Assembly: GCF_041438865.1 (NCBI RefSeq)
Contig: NZ_CP109450.1
Coordinates: 5,644,501-5,708,500 of the forward strand
Reading direction: 5' to 3'
Length of the DNA: 64,000 bases
Source of the DNA: Streptomyces sp. NBC_01471
GTDB taxonomy: Bacteria; Actinomycetota; Actinomycetes; Streptomycetales; Streptomycetaceae
This document shows, piece after piece, positions 42,601 to 50,428 of the stretch. The notes beneath the pieces are model-generated. The model saw nothing but the letters and a program-made list of their open reading frames with translations. It was not told where the DNA came from and did no database searches. Each line of letters begins with the position of its first letter. Position 1 is the first letter of the stretch. The position numbers were made by a program, and so were the translations under genes.

Positions 42601-45600
42601 CGCGCACTTCTCCGGCACCACGGGGCAGCAGATCTCCACCAATGCGCCGGTGCTCGACACCACGGCGTCGTACACGGTCTCCGCCTGGGTGAACCTGGAC
42701 TCGCTGCCCACGCACAACGCAGCGGTGGTGGCCCAGACGGGCAGCACCAACAGCTCCTTCATGCTCATGTACAACACCTCCCACAACGGCACACCGCTCT
42801 GGGACATGGAGCAGACCACCAAGGACGCGTCAGGCACTGCTTTCCCCGGGGCCTACGCGACGGCCGCGCCGAAGGCCGGCTCCTGGACCCATCTGGTGGG
42901 GGTCTTCGACGCCACGACCGGCGCCGAACAGCTCTACGTGGACGGCGCGTTGTCGGGAACCGGCACGAACGCCACACCGTGGAACGCGAGCGGCCCGCTG
43001 ACCATCGGACAGGATAAGTACGCGGGAAGCGACTCCGATCCGTTGCCCGGCGGAGTATCCAACGTGCAGGTCTACCAGCGCGCTCTGTCCGCCTCCGATG
43101 TCTCCTCCCTGTACGGCAAGGGCCGCAACGGCGGCACCGTCGGCTCTTCCAACGAGCAGACCACGTCGTACACGTACGACAAGCGCGGACTCCAGTCCTC
43201 GATGACCGACGCCGAGCACAACACGACGAACTACTCGTACGACGAGGCCGGAAACCTCGCCGTCACCACCGCGCCGGCCGTCCAGGCGGAGGCCGACGGA
43301 ACCAACCCGGCCACCATGCACCCGGTCACCTCCAGCGGTTTCAACACCTTCGGTGAGTCAGTGGAGGAGCAGGACCCCGACGGCAATGTGACAACGACGG
43401 CGTATGACGCCAATGGCAACAAGGTCTCCGAGGCCCTGCCGCCGTACACACCGCCGGACGCGAGCGAACCGGTAGCCGATACCTCGGTGTGGACCTACGA
43501 CAGCGACGGCAACCAGCTCACGCAGACCACGCCGGGCGGCAGGACCACACACTCCCTCTACGACCAGCTGGGCAACGTCGTCCAGGTCACCGACGCGGAC
43601 GGAAAGAACACCCAGGCCTCGTACGACACCGCAGGCGACCAGCTGACATCGACGGACCCGACAGGAGCATCCACCCAGTCGACCTACGACTACCTGGGCC
43701 GGCCCCTCACCTCCACCACCCTGGAGCGCTACCCCTCGACGCGGACCCTCACCACGACCAATTCGTATGCGGTGAGCACCGGCAACCCGTACGGGGCACA
43801 CCTCGCGTCGACCACGTCCCCAGGCGGCGTCACGACGTCATACGGCTACAACCGGGCCGGAGACGTCACCTCGATGACGGACGGCGCGGGCAACACGACC
43901 AAGTACACCTACGACTTCGACGACAACCCGCAGAAGACGATCCTGGCGGACGGAACCTGGAGCGAGACCGACTACAACGCGTCCGGCCAGCCGACGTACG
44001 ACAAGCAGTACGACGCGAACGACAAACTGCTCAGCCAGTCCTCACAGGAGTACGACGGCGCCGGCAACGTCATCGCATCCACCGACCCCAACGGGCACAC
44101 CAGCCGCTTCACCTACGACGGGGCCGGCACGGTCACCCAGGAGATCCAGCCGGTCGACGCCTCGACATCGATCACGACAAGCTTCGGCTACGACGCGGCA
44201 GGCAACCGGACACGCTTCACCGACGGACGCGGCAACGCCTGGCGGTACACCTACAACGGCCGCGGCCAGCAGGCGTCGATCGCCGAGCCGACCACAGCGC
44301 AGTACACCTCGGCCGCCGACTCGACCACGGCCTTCGCCTACGACGCCGACGGCCAGATGACCAAGGCCGTGCTGCCCGGCGGCACGACCACGTCGATGAC
44401 GTACGACGCCAACGGCGACCTCAAAACGATGTCCGGACAAGGCGCGGACGCCGCCACCGCGACCCGCAACTTCACCTACGACAGCAACGGCCGGGTGAAG
44501 AGCGCCGACACCGATGCCGCGGGCATCGCAGGCCAGGCCGACCACCAGGACGCCACCCACGAGGCATTCGGCTACGACGACCGCAGCGACCTCCTGTCGG
44601 CCTCGGGCTCCGCGGGCACATCCAGCTTCACCTACAACGACGACTCGTCCCCACTGACCAGGACGGACGCGGCCGGCACCACCAAGTACGGCTACGACAC
44701 AGCCGGCCGGCTCAAAACCCTCGACGATCCAGCCACCGGCACACAGCTCTCGTACACCTACGGGCAGCTCAACGAGGTCAAGCAGATCCAGTACGGCGCC
44801 ACCGGCCAGGTCAGAACGCTGGGCTACAACTCCGCGCACGAACTGACCGGAGACACACTGCGCCAGGGCGCCACGAACCTGTCGAACATCACCTATGGAT
44901 ACGACAACAACGGCAACCTGAAGTCGAAGAAGACGGAGGGTGTGACGGGCGCGTCCTCGAACACCTACACCTTCGACTGGGCGGACCGCCTTACGTCCTG
45001 GAACAACGGAACCAAGAACACCGCCTACAGCTACGACGCTTCAGGCAACCGGGTACGGGTTGGCTCGGACGTCTACACCTACGATGCCCGCGACCAGCTG
45101 ACCTCGGACGGCACACACACCTACAGCTATTCGGCGCGCGGCACCATGACATCGCAGTCATCGGTGGCGGATGGCACACAGAAGTTCACAACGGACGCGT
45201 ACGGCGGCCAGATCACCGCCGGTACACAGTCCTTCGGCCTGGACGCGATGGGCCGCGACATCACGGACCGGGAATCCGTGTCCGGCGACACCCGGACCTT
45301 CCAGTACTCCGGGGCGGACAACACGATCGCCTCGGACGACGACTCCACCTATACCTACGACCCCTCCGGCGGCCTGGTCGGGATCGGCTCGCAGACCGGC
45401 GGGCCTGGTGTGCTTGCGCTGACGGATCAGCACGACGACGTCGTCGGAACGTTCACGTCGGGCGCGAGCACTCTGACGGGCTCGGCGAGTTACGACCCAC
45501 TGGGGAACACTCTTGGGCTGTCCACTGTGGCAGGCCACCTGGGCTTCCAGTCAGGGTGGACGCAACCGGGCTCGACCCCGGATACGGATTCGGGTGATGT

Positions 45601-47614
45601 CGGAACAGCATCACGCTGGTACAACCCGGACACCGGGACATTCCGGAATAAGGACAGCATCGCGCTGGACCCCGTCCCGAACTCGGTGTCCGCGAACCCC
45701 TTCGCCTACGTCGATGACAATCCCATGGCAGGCACCGACGAGTCGGGCAACTGCTCCTGGTACGACGTGGTCTGCGGTGCCAAGAAGGTAGTTCACAAGG
45801 CCAAGCACGTCGTCAAAAAGGTGGCGCACAAGGTCTACCACGCGGTCAAGAAGGCCGTGAAGAAGGTCGTACACGCGGCCAAGCACGTCGCCCGCAAGAT
45901 CGTGCACAAAGTCCGGGACGTCTACCACGCAACCGTGCGGGTCGTCCGCCGCGTCTACCACTACACGTCACGCAGAGTCAGACGGGTCTACCACGCAGCG
46001 GTCCATGTGGTGCATACCGCCTATCACAAGGTGTCGAAGGTCGTACACCGTGTGGTGCACGCGGCGAAGAAGGTCGTGCACACGGTCAAGAAGGCCGTCA
46101 AGAAGGCCGCGCACGTGGTGAAGCAGGCGGCACGCACCGCTTACCACGCCACGGTCACGGCAGCGAAGACAGCGGCCACGTTCGTCAAGCACCATGCGGC
46201 TGCGATCACGTCATTCGTCGTATCGACCGCGGTGTTCGCGGGCTGCGAGGCAGTGACCGCGGGCGTCGGCTCGATCGGCTGCGCGGCAGCCGCGGGCGCG
46301 GCAGGAGCACTGGTCACGCAGGGCTTCGCGTGCGCCCAGAAGGGCGGCGACGCGTGCAGCGTCGGAGCCTTCGCCGGCTCGGCGGTCGAGGGCGGCATCG
46401 AGGGCGCACTGGGCGGCGCCCTGGGCAAGATCGGCGGCTCCCTGCTGGCGAAAGCGGCACCCAAGGCGATGAAGGTCGTCGGCGGGCTGTTCGGGAAGGG
46501 CGCATCGGAAGCCGAGGACACCGCGGCCACGGACGCCACGTCCGAGGCCACAGCACGAGGCGAGCAGGAGGCGGCAGGGTCACGGACCGAGGGATGCGGC
46601 ACCGTCCACAGCTTCACCGGCGGGACGCGTGTCCTGATGGCCAACGGATTCTCGAAGGCCATTGCCCAGGTCAAGGTTGGTGACACGATCGCGAACTCGG
46701 TGCCGGGCGTGTCGGGCACCGAGGCTCACAAGGTCACGGCGGTGATCGTCACGCACACGGACCACGACTTCGTGGACGTGACGGTCAAGGCGGGTGGAGC
46801 TGCCGCGGCGAAGGACGCGTCGGCATCACCATCGGCGGGTAAGGCGTCGGTGGCGAAGAGCATTGCTAAGAAGGCGGTCCGTAAGGCGGCCTTCGGCCTG
46901 GCAGCGTCGGCCGCGGTACTGGGGGCGCTGTCGGCGCACCACGCGACAGGACCGGCCTCTGACACGGCCACAGTCGCGGCTGTCAGTCAAGTACAGGCGG
47001 CTGACGCATCAGCACCGGTGGCGGCCAAGGAGGTGGCGACGAAGGGCGAACACCTCACCACCACCTTCCACCACCCCTTCTACGACAAAACCCGAGCCGC
47101 ATTCACCGAGGCCAAGAACCTCCACCAGGGCGACGTCCTCCAGACCCCAGCCGGCACGGCAAAGGTCATCAGTGTCCGCCTCTACCACGCCAACACCACC
47201 ACCTACGACCTCACCATCGGCAGCCTGCATACGTACTATGTGCTCGCTGGGGCCACACCGGTCCTCGTCCATAACTGCAATGGGACAATCGATCCCAAGT
47301 TGGTCAGGTTCTCGCAGGATACCGTTAGTCCGCGCTTCAGCAGCGGTGAGACAATTGAGCAGACTGCTGCTGGCTTGCGATCGGGCTACGTAAAGCCGGA
47401 GGATTTGCCAACTATGCGCCTCCAGTACAAGGGTGGGAACCTTCATACGCTTGACAATCGGCGTCTGGTTGCCTTCCAAAAGGCGGGGGTTCAAATGCCC
47501 TTCAGGATGGCTACCCCTGAAGAAATCGCAGCTGAATCATGGAAGTTCACGACGAAAAACGAAGGGAGGTCGATTGTGATCAATCACTTCGACCCAGTGG
47601 GGTGGGCCCCATGA
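36698..47614 (+). CDS. Giant YD-repeat/Rhs polymorphic toxin with HINT domain
   Basis: 3,638 residues, GTG at 36698. Signal peptide residues 1-33 (RVALLVLTALAVMLTTQQAEA), so exported. Residues about 365-545 form a DNRLRE-type domain. About 665-720 is an Rhs N-terminal block (SLDVERDYNSRDPRWTGGFG). Three LamG-like domains lie at about 895-1130, 1180-1410 and 1945-2140. YD repeats fill about 1430-1900 and 2150-2930 and form the Rhs shell, closed by WYNPDTGTFRNKDSIALDPV and ANPFAYVDDNPM. A Lys/His/Val-rich repeat region (3028-3170) and a hydrophobic segment follow. The HINT domain runs from CGTVHSFTGGTRVLMANGF (about 3300) to VLVHNC (about 3527) and should release the last 112 residues, the toxin. 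The toxin reads VRFSQDTVSPRFSSGETIEQ, GGNLHTLDNRRLVAFQKAGV, PEEIAAESWKFTTKNEG, with a ParB/sulfiredoxin-like look. An immunity gene follows. Confidence 0.9.
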   Translation: MRARPYRRTRRMRRRVALLVLTALAVMLTTQQAEAEDLTLGAFALPSLTSLSSWFKDPKWGKLPHQQGGSAVSRSHRASAAATRAGKGAGHAPGKGHGELDAYRPYAKAGGRGKHGKSNKSRSTQGFDARTSKRDARKSSRTATAFDNADGTVSRKVYQSPVNYRDGKGQWQPIDTAVRTGSDHRWHEKKNSLAVDFAPQAGDSALASLATDDKHSLAYGLKGAAPVAGKTTGTRVTYQGVLPHTDLEVAPIATGLKESVVLHSAQAGNSWTFPLKLKGLTPKQADDGSIDLRNSSGKTVERIPSAYAFDSKIDPRSGDPGTTHAVTYALVREQGSYALKVTLDEHWLHDTRRVFPVTVDPTVTDGWTTTYAESGNDGDHSSEQTIKVGSYDSGTHSAVSYVNHWDTAWDGSGATVTSATLHLFDTWAATCTAERFDVALVTSAWTPSGVTGYPGPTHGSSIGNATPSVPNACANSAADRSVGDWVSVPLTASAIQGWFNGTTADNGLAVYASTADTLHWKQFGSFNDPSLGPYIVVNYTSNTPPQLYEQFPDNNAVVNTTTPELTAWAGGANSTDGSTNKYEFQVYDSTNKKVADSGLIATGDWTVPAGKLKWGQTSYWTVQAYDAGMYSTATYTAISVQVPQPAITSGLSQNSSDHGFDASSSNYTTSDTDASISTVGPSLDVERDYNSRDPRWTGGFGAGWSSIFDSRATEQYTATGAVSSVFVTYPDGSQVGYGKNPDGTFTAGAGRFATFKAVTGGYSLTDKDDTAYTFTQSLGAGGYGLTSVTDADGRAVSLTWAGGHVTQMASTVSSRALHLTWFTPAGASTAHIQTVVTDPVTAGAPATAQTWTYDYTGDQLSTVCSPISTTACTKYGYQSGSQYQNASLDLDPHAMWPMSEASGSTAKDAVLANEGTTNATYQNVALGQPGPLTGGTATVAGFNGTSSDVVLPNDLGNDTDSGALSLWFKTSAGPGVLYSYASQPISSGDAAGFYTPSVYVGTDGKLNAEFWYSGGINPITTSASVADGKWHHVVLSAAGNSQSLYLDNAKVGSRSGTVSIQSAVAFGKNQPFNYLGTGFLGGNWPDEPHQSSTSKDGYATYFNGSIADAAWYDRPLVAADVSSLYKYGTHAASLLTSITRPSGKTYQAMAYDPVTTALTQETDENGGVWKLGAPTVTGSSQTYRGAVLGSAPATYLRLGEASGATTAADETRGGNGTYSGATLGAAGPFTDQKTASFNGTSSRVQIPDTVTGDKEATAEVWFSTTHGGGILLNAQSGPVGGTVSSTAPILWIGSDNKLHGGFYTTGGSVQLSSAGTVTDGKWHHALISATGTDQTLYLDGNQSATKASTAALTNSARSTIYLGTGTTGSGWAGLTSGTTAYYNGSLAEAALYRTALTAQDAAAHVEAAKNSTGLLPVETVKVTSPTPATLTYTYDVTNSNRALTETDGLGNKTSFGYDTGGFEHTVTDPNGAMTVTGHDVRGNVVSSTTCQDQAANRCSTDYYSYYPDDTTAQLTTADPRNDLLLTERDGRSSSATDDTYLTSYTYDTAGDQTKITGPAVAGFPDGRSTSTVYSDGTSAYPAADSGAVPKGLPVETVSPGGAVNSVSYFKNGDVASTTDAVGLVSTFSYDGLGQVLTKKVVSDTYPAGLTTTFTYDAAGQVTEEDDPQLTDRITGATHAAVSTTAFDADGNVTSQTVADAKGGDKSRTEKQTYDAYDHVQTESDANNAAGASNGNTTTYTYDLSGNKTTEVTSSGTETRYTYNDNGDLLTQGVMYSGSPLNPQPPSLLTESSRAYDPAGRLASVTDAMGNTTAYTYTDDGLTATVKRTSADGSSSSVLEADTYDAEGNVLTSTTDNGENVTTYTVDAASRNTSTTTDPTGVDRVSTVSYTPDDEVASESDHDASGYDATTTSTYDAMGNTLSETLYGDASGHPSGWWKLNQPSGTNVTDSSGTGNTATVSGATWSDSAAHFSGTTGQQISTNAPVLDTTASYTVSAWVNLDSLPTHNAAVVAQTGSTNSSFMLMYNTSHNGTPLWDMEQTTKDASGTAFPGAYATAAPKAGSWTHLVGVFDATTGAEQLYVDGALSGTGTNATPWNASGPLTIGQDKYAGSDSDPLPGGVSNVQVYQRALSASDVSSLYGKGRNGGTVGSSNEQTTSYTYDKRGLQSSMTDAEHNTTNYSYDEAGNLAVTTAPAVQAEADGTNPATMHPVTSSGFNTFGESVEEQDPDGNVTTTAYDANGNKVSEALPPYTPPDASEPVADTSVWTYDSDGNQLTQTTPGGRTTHSLYDQLGNVVQVTDADGKNTQASYDTAGDQLTSTDPTGASTQSTYDYLGRPLTSTTLERYPSTRTLTTTNSYAVSTGNPYGAHLASTTSPGGVTTSYGYNRAGDVTSMTDGAGNTTKYTYDFDDNPQKTILADGTWSETDYNASGQPTYDKQYDANDKLLSQSSQEYDGAGNVIASTDPNGHTSRFTYDGAGTVTQEIQPVDASTSITTSFGYDAAGNRTRFTDGRGNAWRYTYNGRGQQASIAEPTTAQYTSAADSTTAFAYDADGQMTKAVLPGGTTTSMTYDANGDLKTMSGQGADAATATRNFTYDSNGRVKSADTDAAGIAGQADHQDATHEAFGYDDRSDLLSASGSAGTSSFTYNDDSSPLTRTDAAGTTKYGYDTAGRLKTLDDPATGTQLSYTYGQLNEVKQIQYGATGQVRTLGYNSAHELTGDTLRQGATNLSNITYGYDNNGNLKSKKTEGVTGASSNTYTFDWADRLTSWNNGTKNTAYSYDASGNRVRVGSDVYTYDARDQLTSDGTHTYSYSARGTMTSQSSVADGTQKFTTDAYGGQITAGTQSFGLDAMGRDITDRESVSGDTRTFQYSGADNTIASDDDSTYTYDPSGGLVGIGSQTGGPGVLALTDQHDDVVGTFTSGASTLTGSASYDPLGNTLGLSTVAGHLGFQSGWTQPGSTPDTDSGDVGTASRWYNPDTGTFRNKDSIALDPVPNSVSANPFAYVDDNPMAGTDESGNCSWYDVVCGAKKVVHKAKHVVKKVAHKVYHAVKKAVKKVVHAAKHVARKIVHKVRDVYHATVRVVRRVYHYTSRRVRRVYHAAVHVVHTAYHKVSKVVHRVVHAAKKVVHTVKKAVKKAAHVVKQAARTAYHATVTAAKTAATFVKHHAAAITSFVVSTAVFAGCEAVTAGVGSIGCAAAAGAAGALVTQGFACAQKGGDACSVGAFAGSAVEGGIEGALGGALGKIGGSLLAKAAPKAMKVVGGLFGKGASEAEDTAATDATSEATARGEQEAAGSRTEGCGTVHSFTGGTRVLMANGFSKAIAQVKVGDTIANSVPGVSGTEAHKVTAVIVTHTDHDFVDVTVKAGGAAAAKDASASPSAGKASVAKSIAKKAVRKAAFGLAASAAVLGALSAHHATGPASDTATVAAVSQVQAADASAPVAAKEVATKGEHLTTTFHHPFYDKTRAAFTEAKNLHQGDVLQTPAGTAKVISVRLYHANTTTYDLTIGSLHTYYVLAGATPVLVHNCNGTIDPKLVRFSQDTVSPRFSSGETIEQTAAGLRSGYVKPEDLPTMRLQYKGGNLHTLDNRRLVAFQKAGVQMPFRMATPEEIAAESWKFTTKNEGRSIVINHFDPVGWAP

Positions 47615-47871
47615 ACTGGCCTGATGCGCAGCTGAACGAGATCAAGTCGAGGGATGATCTTGCTGCGTACTTGCAGGATCTGGCAAAGGCGGTCAGCGAT
47701 GGACGGGTTGCATTGGGGAACCCCCTGACCGCCGATTACCTAGACGCTTCTGCCCGGTGGACTAATGCGATGGACGGGTTCTTTATGAATGTCATCGGAG
47801 AGCCAGTTCCCGAATCGCCGAGCTGGGCAATGGTCGCGGCAATATTCCGTGCTGCCGTAACTTACGAGTAG
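47611..47871 (+). CDS. Candidate immunity protein (DUF7660-like)
   Basis: 86 residues from ATG at 47611, overlapping the Rhs stop by four bases; no independent ribosome binding site is needed. Small acidic alpha/beta protein: MNWPDAQLNEIKSRDDLAAY, LQDLAKAVSDGRVA, RWTNAMDGFFMNVIGEPVPE, SWAMVAAIFRAAVTYE. From memory the pattern (R..DL..F/Y, W..aMDG.y.n.g.pvPe.psW....l..A..YE) is DUF7660, often found as immunity to Rhs tips. Position directly after a toxin tip strongly supports immunity. Confidence 0.75.
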   Translation: MNWPDAQLNEIKSRDDLAAYLQDLAKAVSDGRVALGNPLTADYLDASARWTNAMDGFFMNVIGEPVPESPSWAMVAAIFRAAVTYE

Positions 47872-47937
47872 ATTCGCCGAAATTTGAGTACGCGGTAATC
47901 GTGTTCTCGAAACGGCTTGCGGAACCTCCTCCGCTGG

Positions 47938-47978
47938 CCGCAGAGGCCACCGGAAGTGGATCCGGTGGGCCTCTGCGG
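47938..47978 (+). terminator. Strong hairpin after toxin-immunity pair
   Basis: CCGCAGAGGCCACCGG (47938-47953) pairs with CCGGTGGGCCTCTGCGG (47962-47978) with one bulge. It lies 67 bp after the immunity stop. No T-run, as usual in Streptomyces. Confidence 0.7.
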
Positions 47979-48351
47979 TGTCTGAGGCAGTAGTTGACGA
48001 CAACTCAGTGGACGGATTTTGCGCAATGCGGTGGGTCGCCCCGGCTCGGTGGTATCCCCGGCGAGGTGGCGGAAGGTATCGCCGCGGCGTGCGCACACGC
48101 ACGTAGCGGTGGGTGCGGCACCTCAGTGATCGCCCGGCGTGTCCGGGCTCGCCGGGCGGCGCTTCACAACCGGCCCTGGGAAGCGGGTATTCGGCAAGGA
48201 ATTCACCAAACTTTCGCAATCTCTTCCCGTGATGCGCGTATTAGAACACCCTCCGGGTATCCGGCGTGAGAGCATGATCTGCCGCTGAGTCCGCTGTCGA
48301 TGCGCGTGGCTCAGCTCCCCTTTTTCTTATTCGAGAACCGTTGAGGTCTCT
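47979..48351. other. Intergenic region before DUF1906 gene
   Basis: About 370 bp with no credible gene. It contains several G+C-rich hairpin-prone stretches. The 3' end, CTCCCCTTTTTCTTATTCG (48314-48332), is a pyrimidine/A+T-rich tract just before the GTG at 48352, probably 5' untranslated sequence. Confidence 0.4.
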
Positions 48352-49188
48352 GTGCCTAGTCACCGCATATCTAAAAAGCGGCGTTATGTCGGAATATCCC
48401 TGGCGGGTCTGGCCGTTCTGCTCGGTGGCGCGTTTGCCGCCGAGGCCGCCACTGCGGGGACGGTCTCCCGGCCCGCGCCGAAGATCTTCACCGGCCATGC
48501 TTTCGACACCTGCACCGCTCCGTCGCTGACTGCGATGAAGGGCTGGTACGCCACGTCGGTCTACCGCGGGGCCGCCGTGTATGTCGGCGGGAAGAACCGG
48601 GGCTGTGCCCAGCCGAACCTGACCGCCTCCTGGGTCAAGTCCGTGAGCTCTACGGGCTGGAAGCTGATTCCGCTGTACGTCGGTGCGCAGCCGCCCTGCC
48701 AGGCCAGCAACAATCCCGAGAAGATGACTGCGTCGAACGCCACCTCGCTGGCGGCCACCGACGCGGCCGACGCGGTGGCGAAGGAGGCGGCGCTCGGGAT
48801 GAAGGCCGGCAGCCCCGTCTACCTCGATATGGAGTACTTCGACCCGAAGAACACCTCCTGCGTGAACACCGTCCTCAGCTATATCCGGTCCTTCGACAAG
48901 ACCGTCAAGGCCAAGGGCTACTGGTCCGGCTTCTACGGCTTCAGCAACTCCAGCGCCGCCGTCGTCGCCAACGCCAAGACGCGCACGGACCTGCCGGAGA
49001 TCCTCTGGTACGCCCGTTACGACGACGTCTACTCGACCACCAAGGGCTTCCCGTACGCCTCGACGCTCTACACCGGGCATCGCCGCGGGCACCAGTTCGC
49101 CGTCAACAAGAAGGTGACGCACACCGGGGGCACGCTCACCATCGACCGCGACGCCTGGGACGCGCCGGTCGCCGTGACGGCGTCATGA
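48352..49188 (+). CDS. Secreted DUF1906 protein (Rv2525c-like, glycoside-hydrolase fold)
   Basis: 278 residues, GTG at 48352. An N-terminal export signal (KKRRYVGISLAGLAVLLGG, AFAAEAA) is followed by GHAFDTCTAPSLTAMKGWYA, RGAAVYVGGKNRGCAQPNLT, GWKLIPLYVGAQPPCQ, GSPVYLDMEYFD, SGFYGFSNSSAAVVAN and LYTGHRRGHQFAVNKK, the DUF1906 TIM-barrel pattern with the acidic DMEYFD motif. Family members such as Rv2525c are exported and linked to cell-wall function; an enzymatic activity is not firmly known. Overlaps the next gene by four bases. Confidence 0.88.
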   Translation: MPSHRISKKRRYVGISLAGLAVLLGGAFAAEAATAGTVSRPAPKIFTGHAFDTCTAPSLTAMKGWYATSVYRGAAVYVGGKNRGCAQPNLTASWVKSVSSTGWKLIPLYVGAQPPCQASNNPEKMTASNATSLAATDAADAVAKEAALGMKAGSPVYLDMEYFDPKNTSCVNTVLSYIRSFDKTVKAKGYWSGFYGFSNSSAAVVANAKTRTDLPEILWYARYDDVYSTTKGFPYASTLYTGHRRGHQFAVNKKVTHTGGTLTIDRDAWDAPVAVTAS

Positions 49189-49625
49189 ACGACCGTCGGA
49201 AGCGCCAGGTCCTGAAGGCCGCGACCCCGCTGCTCCAACCGGGGGAGCGGATCGAGTTCACTGGACTGGCCAAGACCGGGACGGTATCGGTGAAGCGCCA
49301 GGTGCTCACCAGCACCCTTGTGGGGGTGCTCAGTGCGGGCACTGTCATCGCCACCGTCCAGCCGCGGCCGATGTATCTGGTCCTGACGGATCAGCGTCTG
49401 ATATTCCTCGACGGCGCCACCACGAGCGGCAGGCCGGGAAAGCCGCTGATGTCGCTGGAACGTGGGCTTCTCGCCGCGGCGCCGCTGGCCAAGGCCCTGC
49501 TCGGTCTGGGGCTGAAGACCGTTCTCACCGTCCAAGGGGAGCCCGAAGGGCTGAAGTTGGTGTTCCCGCCCGCCTTCAAGGCCGGTGGCCGCGATCTCGT
49601 CGCACGGCTCCGCTCCGCCGCTTGA
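49185..49625 (+). CDS. Small PH-like/hypothetical protein
   Basis: 146 residues, ATG at 49185 overlapping the DUF1906 stop (ATGA). Pattern LLQPGERIEFTGLAKTG, LVLTDQRLIFLDGATTSGRP, LTVQGEPEGLKLVFPP matches bacterial PH-like domains (Lxx-G-E; LxLTDQRLxFxd), with a short hydrophobic stretch (TLVGVLSAGTVIATV) in between. Probably a membrane-associated or cytosolic scaffold; function unknown. Translationally coupled to the DUF1906 gene. Confidence 0.65.
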   Translation: MNDRRKRQVLKAATPLLQPGERIEFTGLAKTGTVSVKRQVLTSTLVGVLSAGTVIATVQPRPMYLVLTDQRLIFLDGATTSGRPGKPLMSLERGLLAAAPLAKALLGLGLKTVLTVQGEPEGLKLVFPPAFKAGGRDLVARLRSAA

Positions 49626-50428
49626 ACCGCCATCGCCGTCACTGAGGTTGGTGAGTCGCCCTCTCCGCGCAGGAGCTGGTGAGGCGGAAGGGCGTTCACC
49701 GTGCGTCGGGGGAGGGGCGTCTCGCTCTGTGCGGACCGAGGCGAGTCATGGGCCGTGTAGGGATCAGCCGATTGGTTTTGCGTCACAGTGGCTGCGGTGT
49801 AGCGAACGCTGCACCGCAGCCACTGGAGCCGGATCGAGCGGGATGTAGTCGGACGGAAACAGGTTGATATGCCCGCTTCTCCGAGAAAACTGCAGGTGAG
49901 GCGCGTCACTGGTTTGGTTCGAGTCCCACCCGCCCCACCCAGGTTCCCCAGGCAGAATCGTTCTGACCTGGGGAAACGCGTTTTTCGGGTCTGTTTCCCG
50001 TGTGGCGGTCGCCTCACGGCGGTGTGGCGGACGCGGGGCTTCTGGCATCGAGGACGCGGTCCGCACGGCCGTGACCTGGGCTTTTTGTGGCTCCGTGGCC
50101 GTGGGAGGGTTATGAACTGTCCCACGGCCGAGTTGACCTCGGGATCTGGCGCACAGGTTGGGTGATGCCGGTGCCGGTCCAGCCCTTCAGGAGGTCTTGA
50201 AGAAGGTCAAGGACCTGGTAGAGGGGCAGGCCGGCATGTGGACTTTCGGGTGGTCCAGCCGCCTGAGGGTGAGGAATGCCTGGGCGGCGGTCACGCGGGA
50301 CGTGTTCGTCCGCCAGTACGTGGCCACTACCAGGGCGCGGCCGAGCCCTGAGACCGCTGGCGGCCGATCGCCAACGCCGCGGTAGGCGCAGGCGCGGACG
50401 GGGGAATGGCCTAGGCAGGGTGAGGAGC
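49626..50428. other. Gene-poor stretch with tRNA-like repeat A
   Basis: About 800 bp without a credible gene. 49796-49975 is repeat A (own entry). From 50120 on, short open frames exist on both strands (for example 50158-50385 plus, 50187-50432 minus) with no family features. The sequence looks like decayed accessory DNA. Confidence 0.4.
49796..49975 (+). repeat. Repeat A: block ending in tRNA T-arm-like sequence plus hairpin
   Basis: Begins GGTGTAGCGAACGCT, continues AGCCGGATCGAGCGGGATG (49827), then CAGGTGAG...CGTCAC, GGTTCGAGTCCCACCCGC and CCCAC (to 49938). GGTTCGAGTCCCAC is a T-loop/T-stem signature. It is followed by the hairpin TTCCCCAGG...CCTGGGGAA (49944-49975). Related copies lie at 57240-57422 and 63149-63325. 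The 5' half of a tRNA is not present. Confidence 0.55.

Noticed and set aside
43489..45597. 702-codon plus-strand frame inside the Rhs gene
   Set aside because: Arg/His-rich reading in the +1 frame of the same gene, with no start signal.
49900..49945. Possible complete tRNA gene ending GGTTCGAGTCCCACCCGCCCCA (here shown by position)
   Set aside because: No matching 5' acceptor strand, D-arm or anticodon arm is found upstream within 60-95 nt in any of the three copies; the T-stem is also imperfect. Treated as a tRNA-derived repeat.
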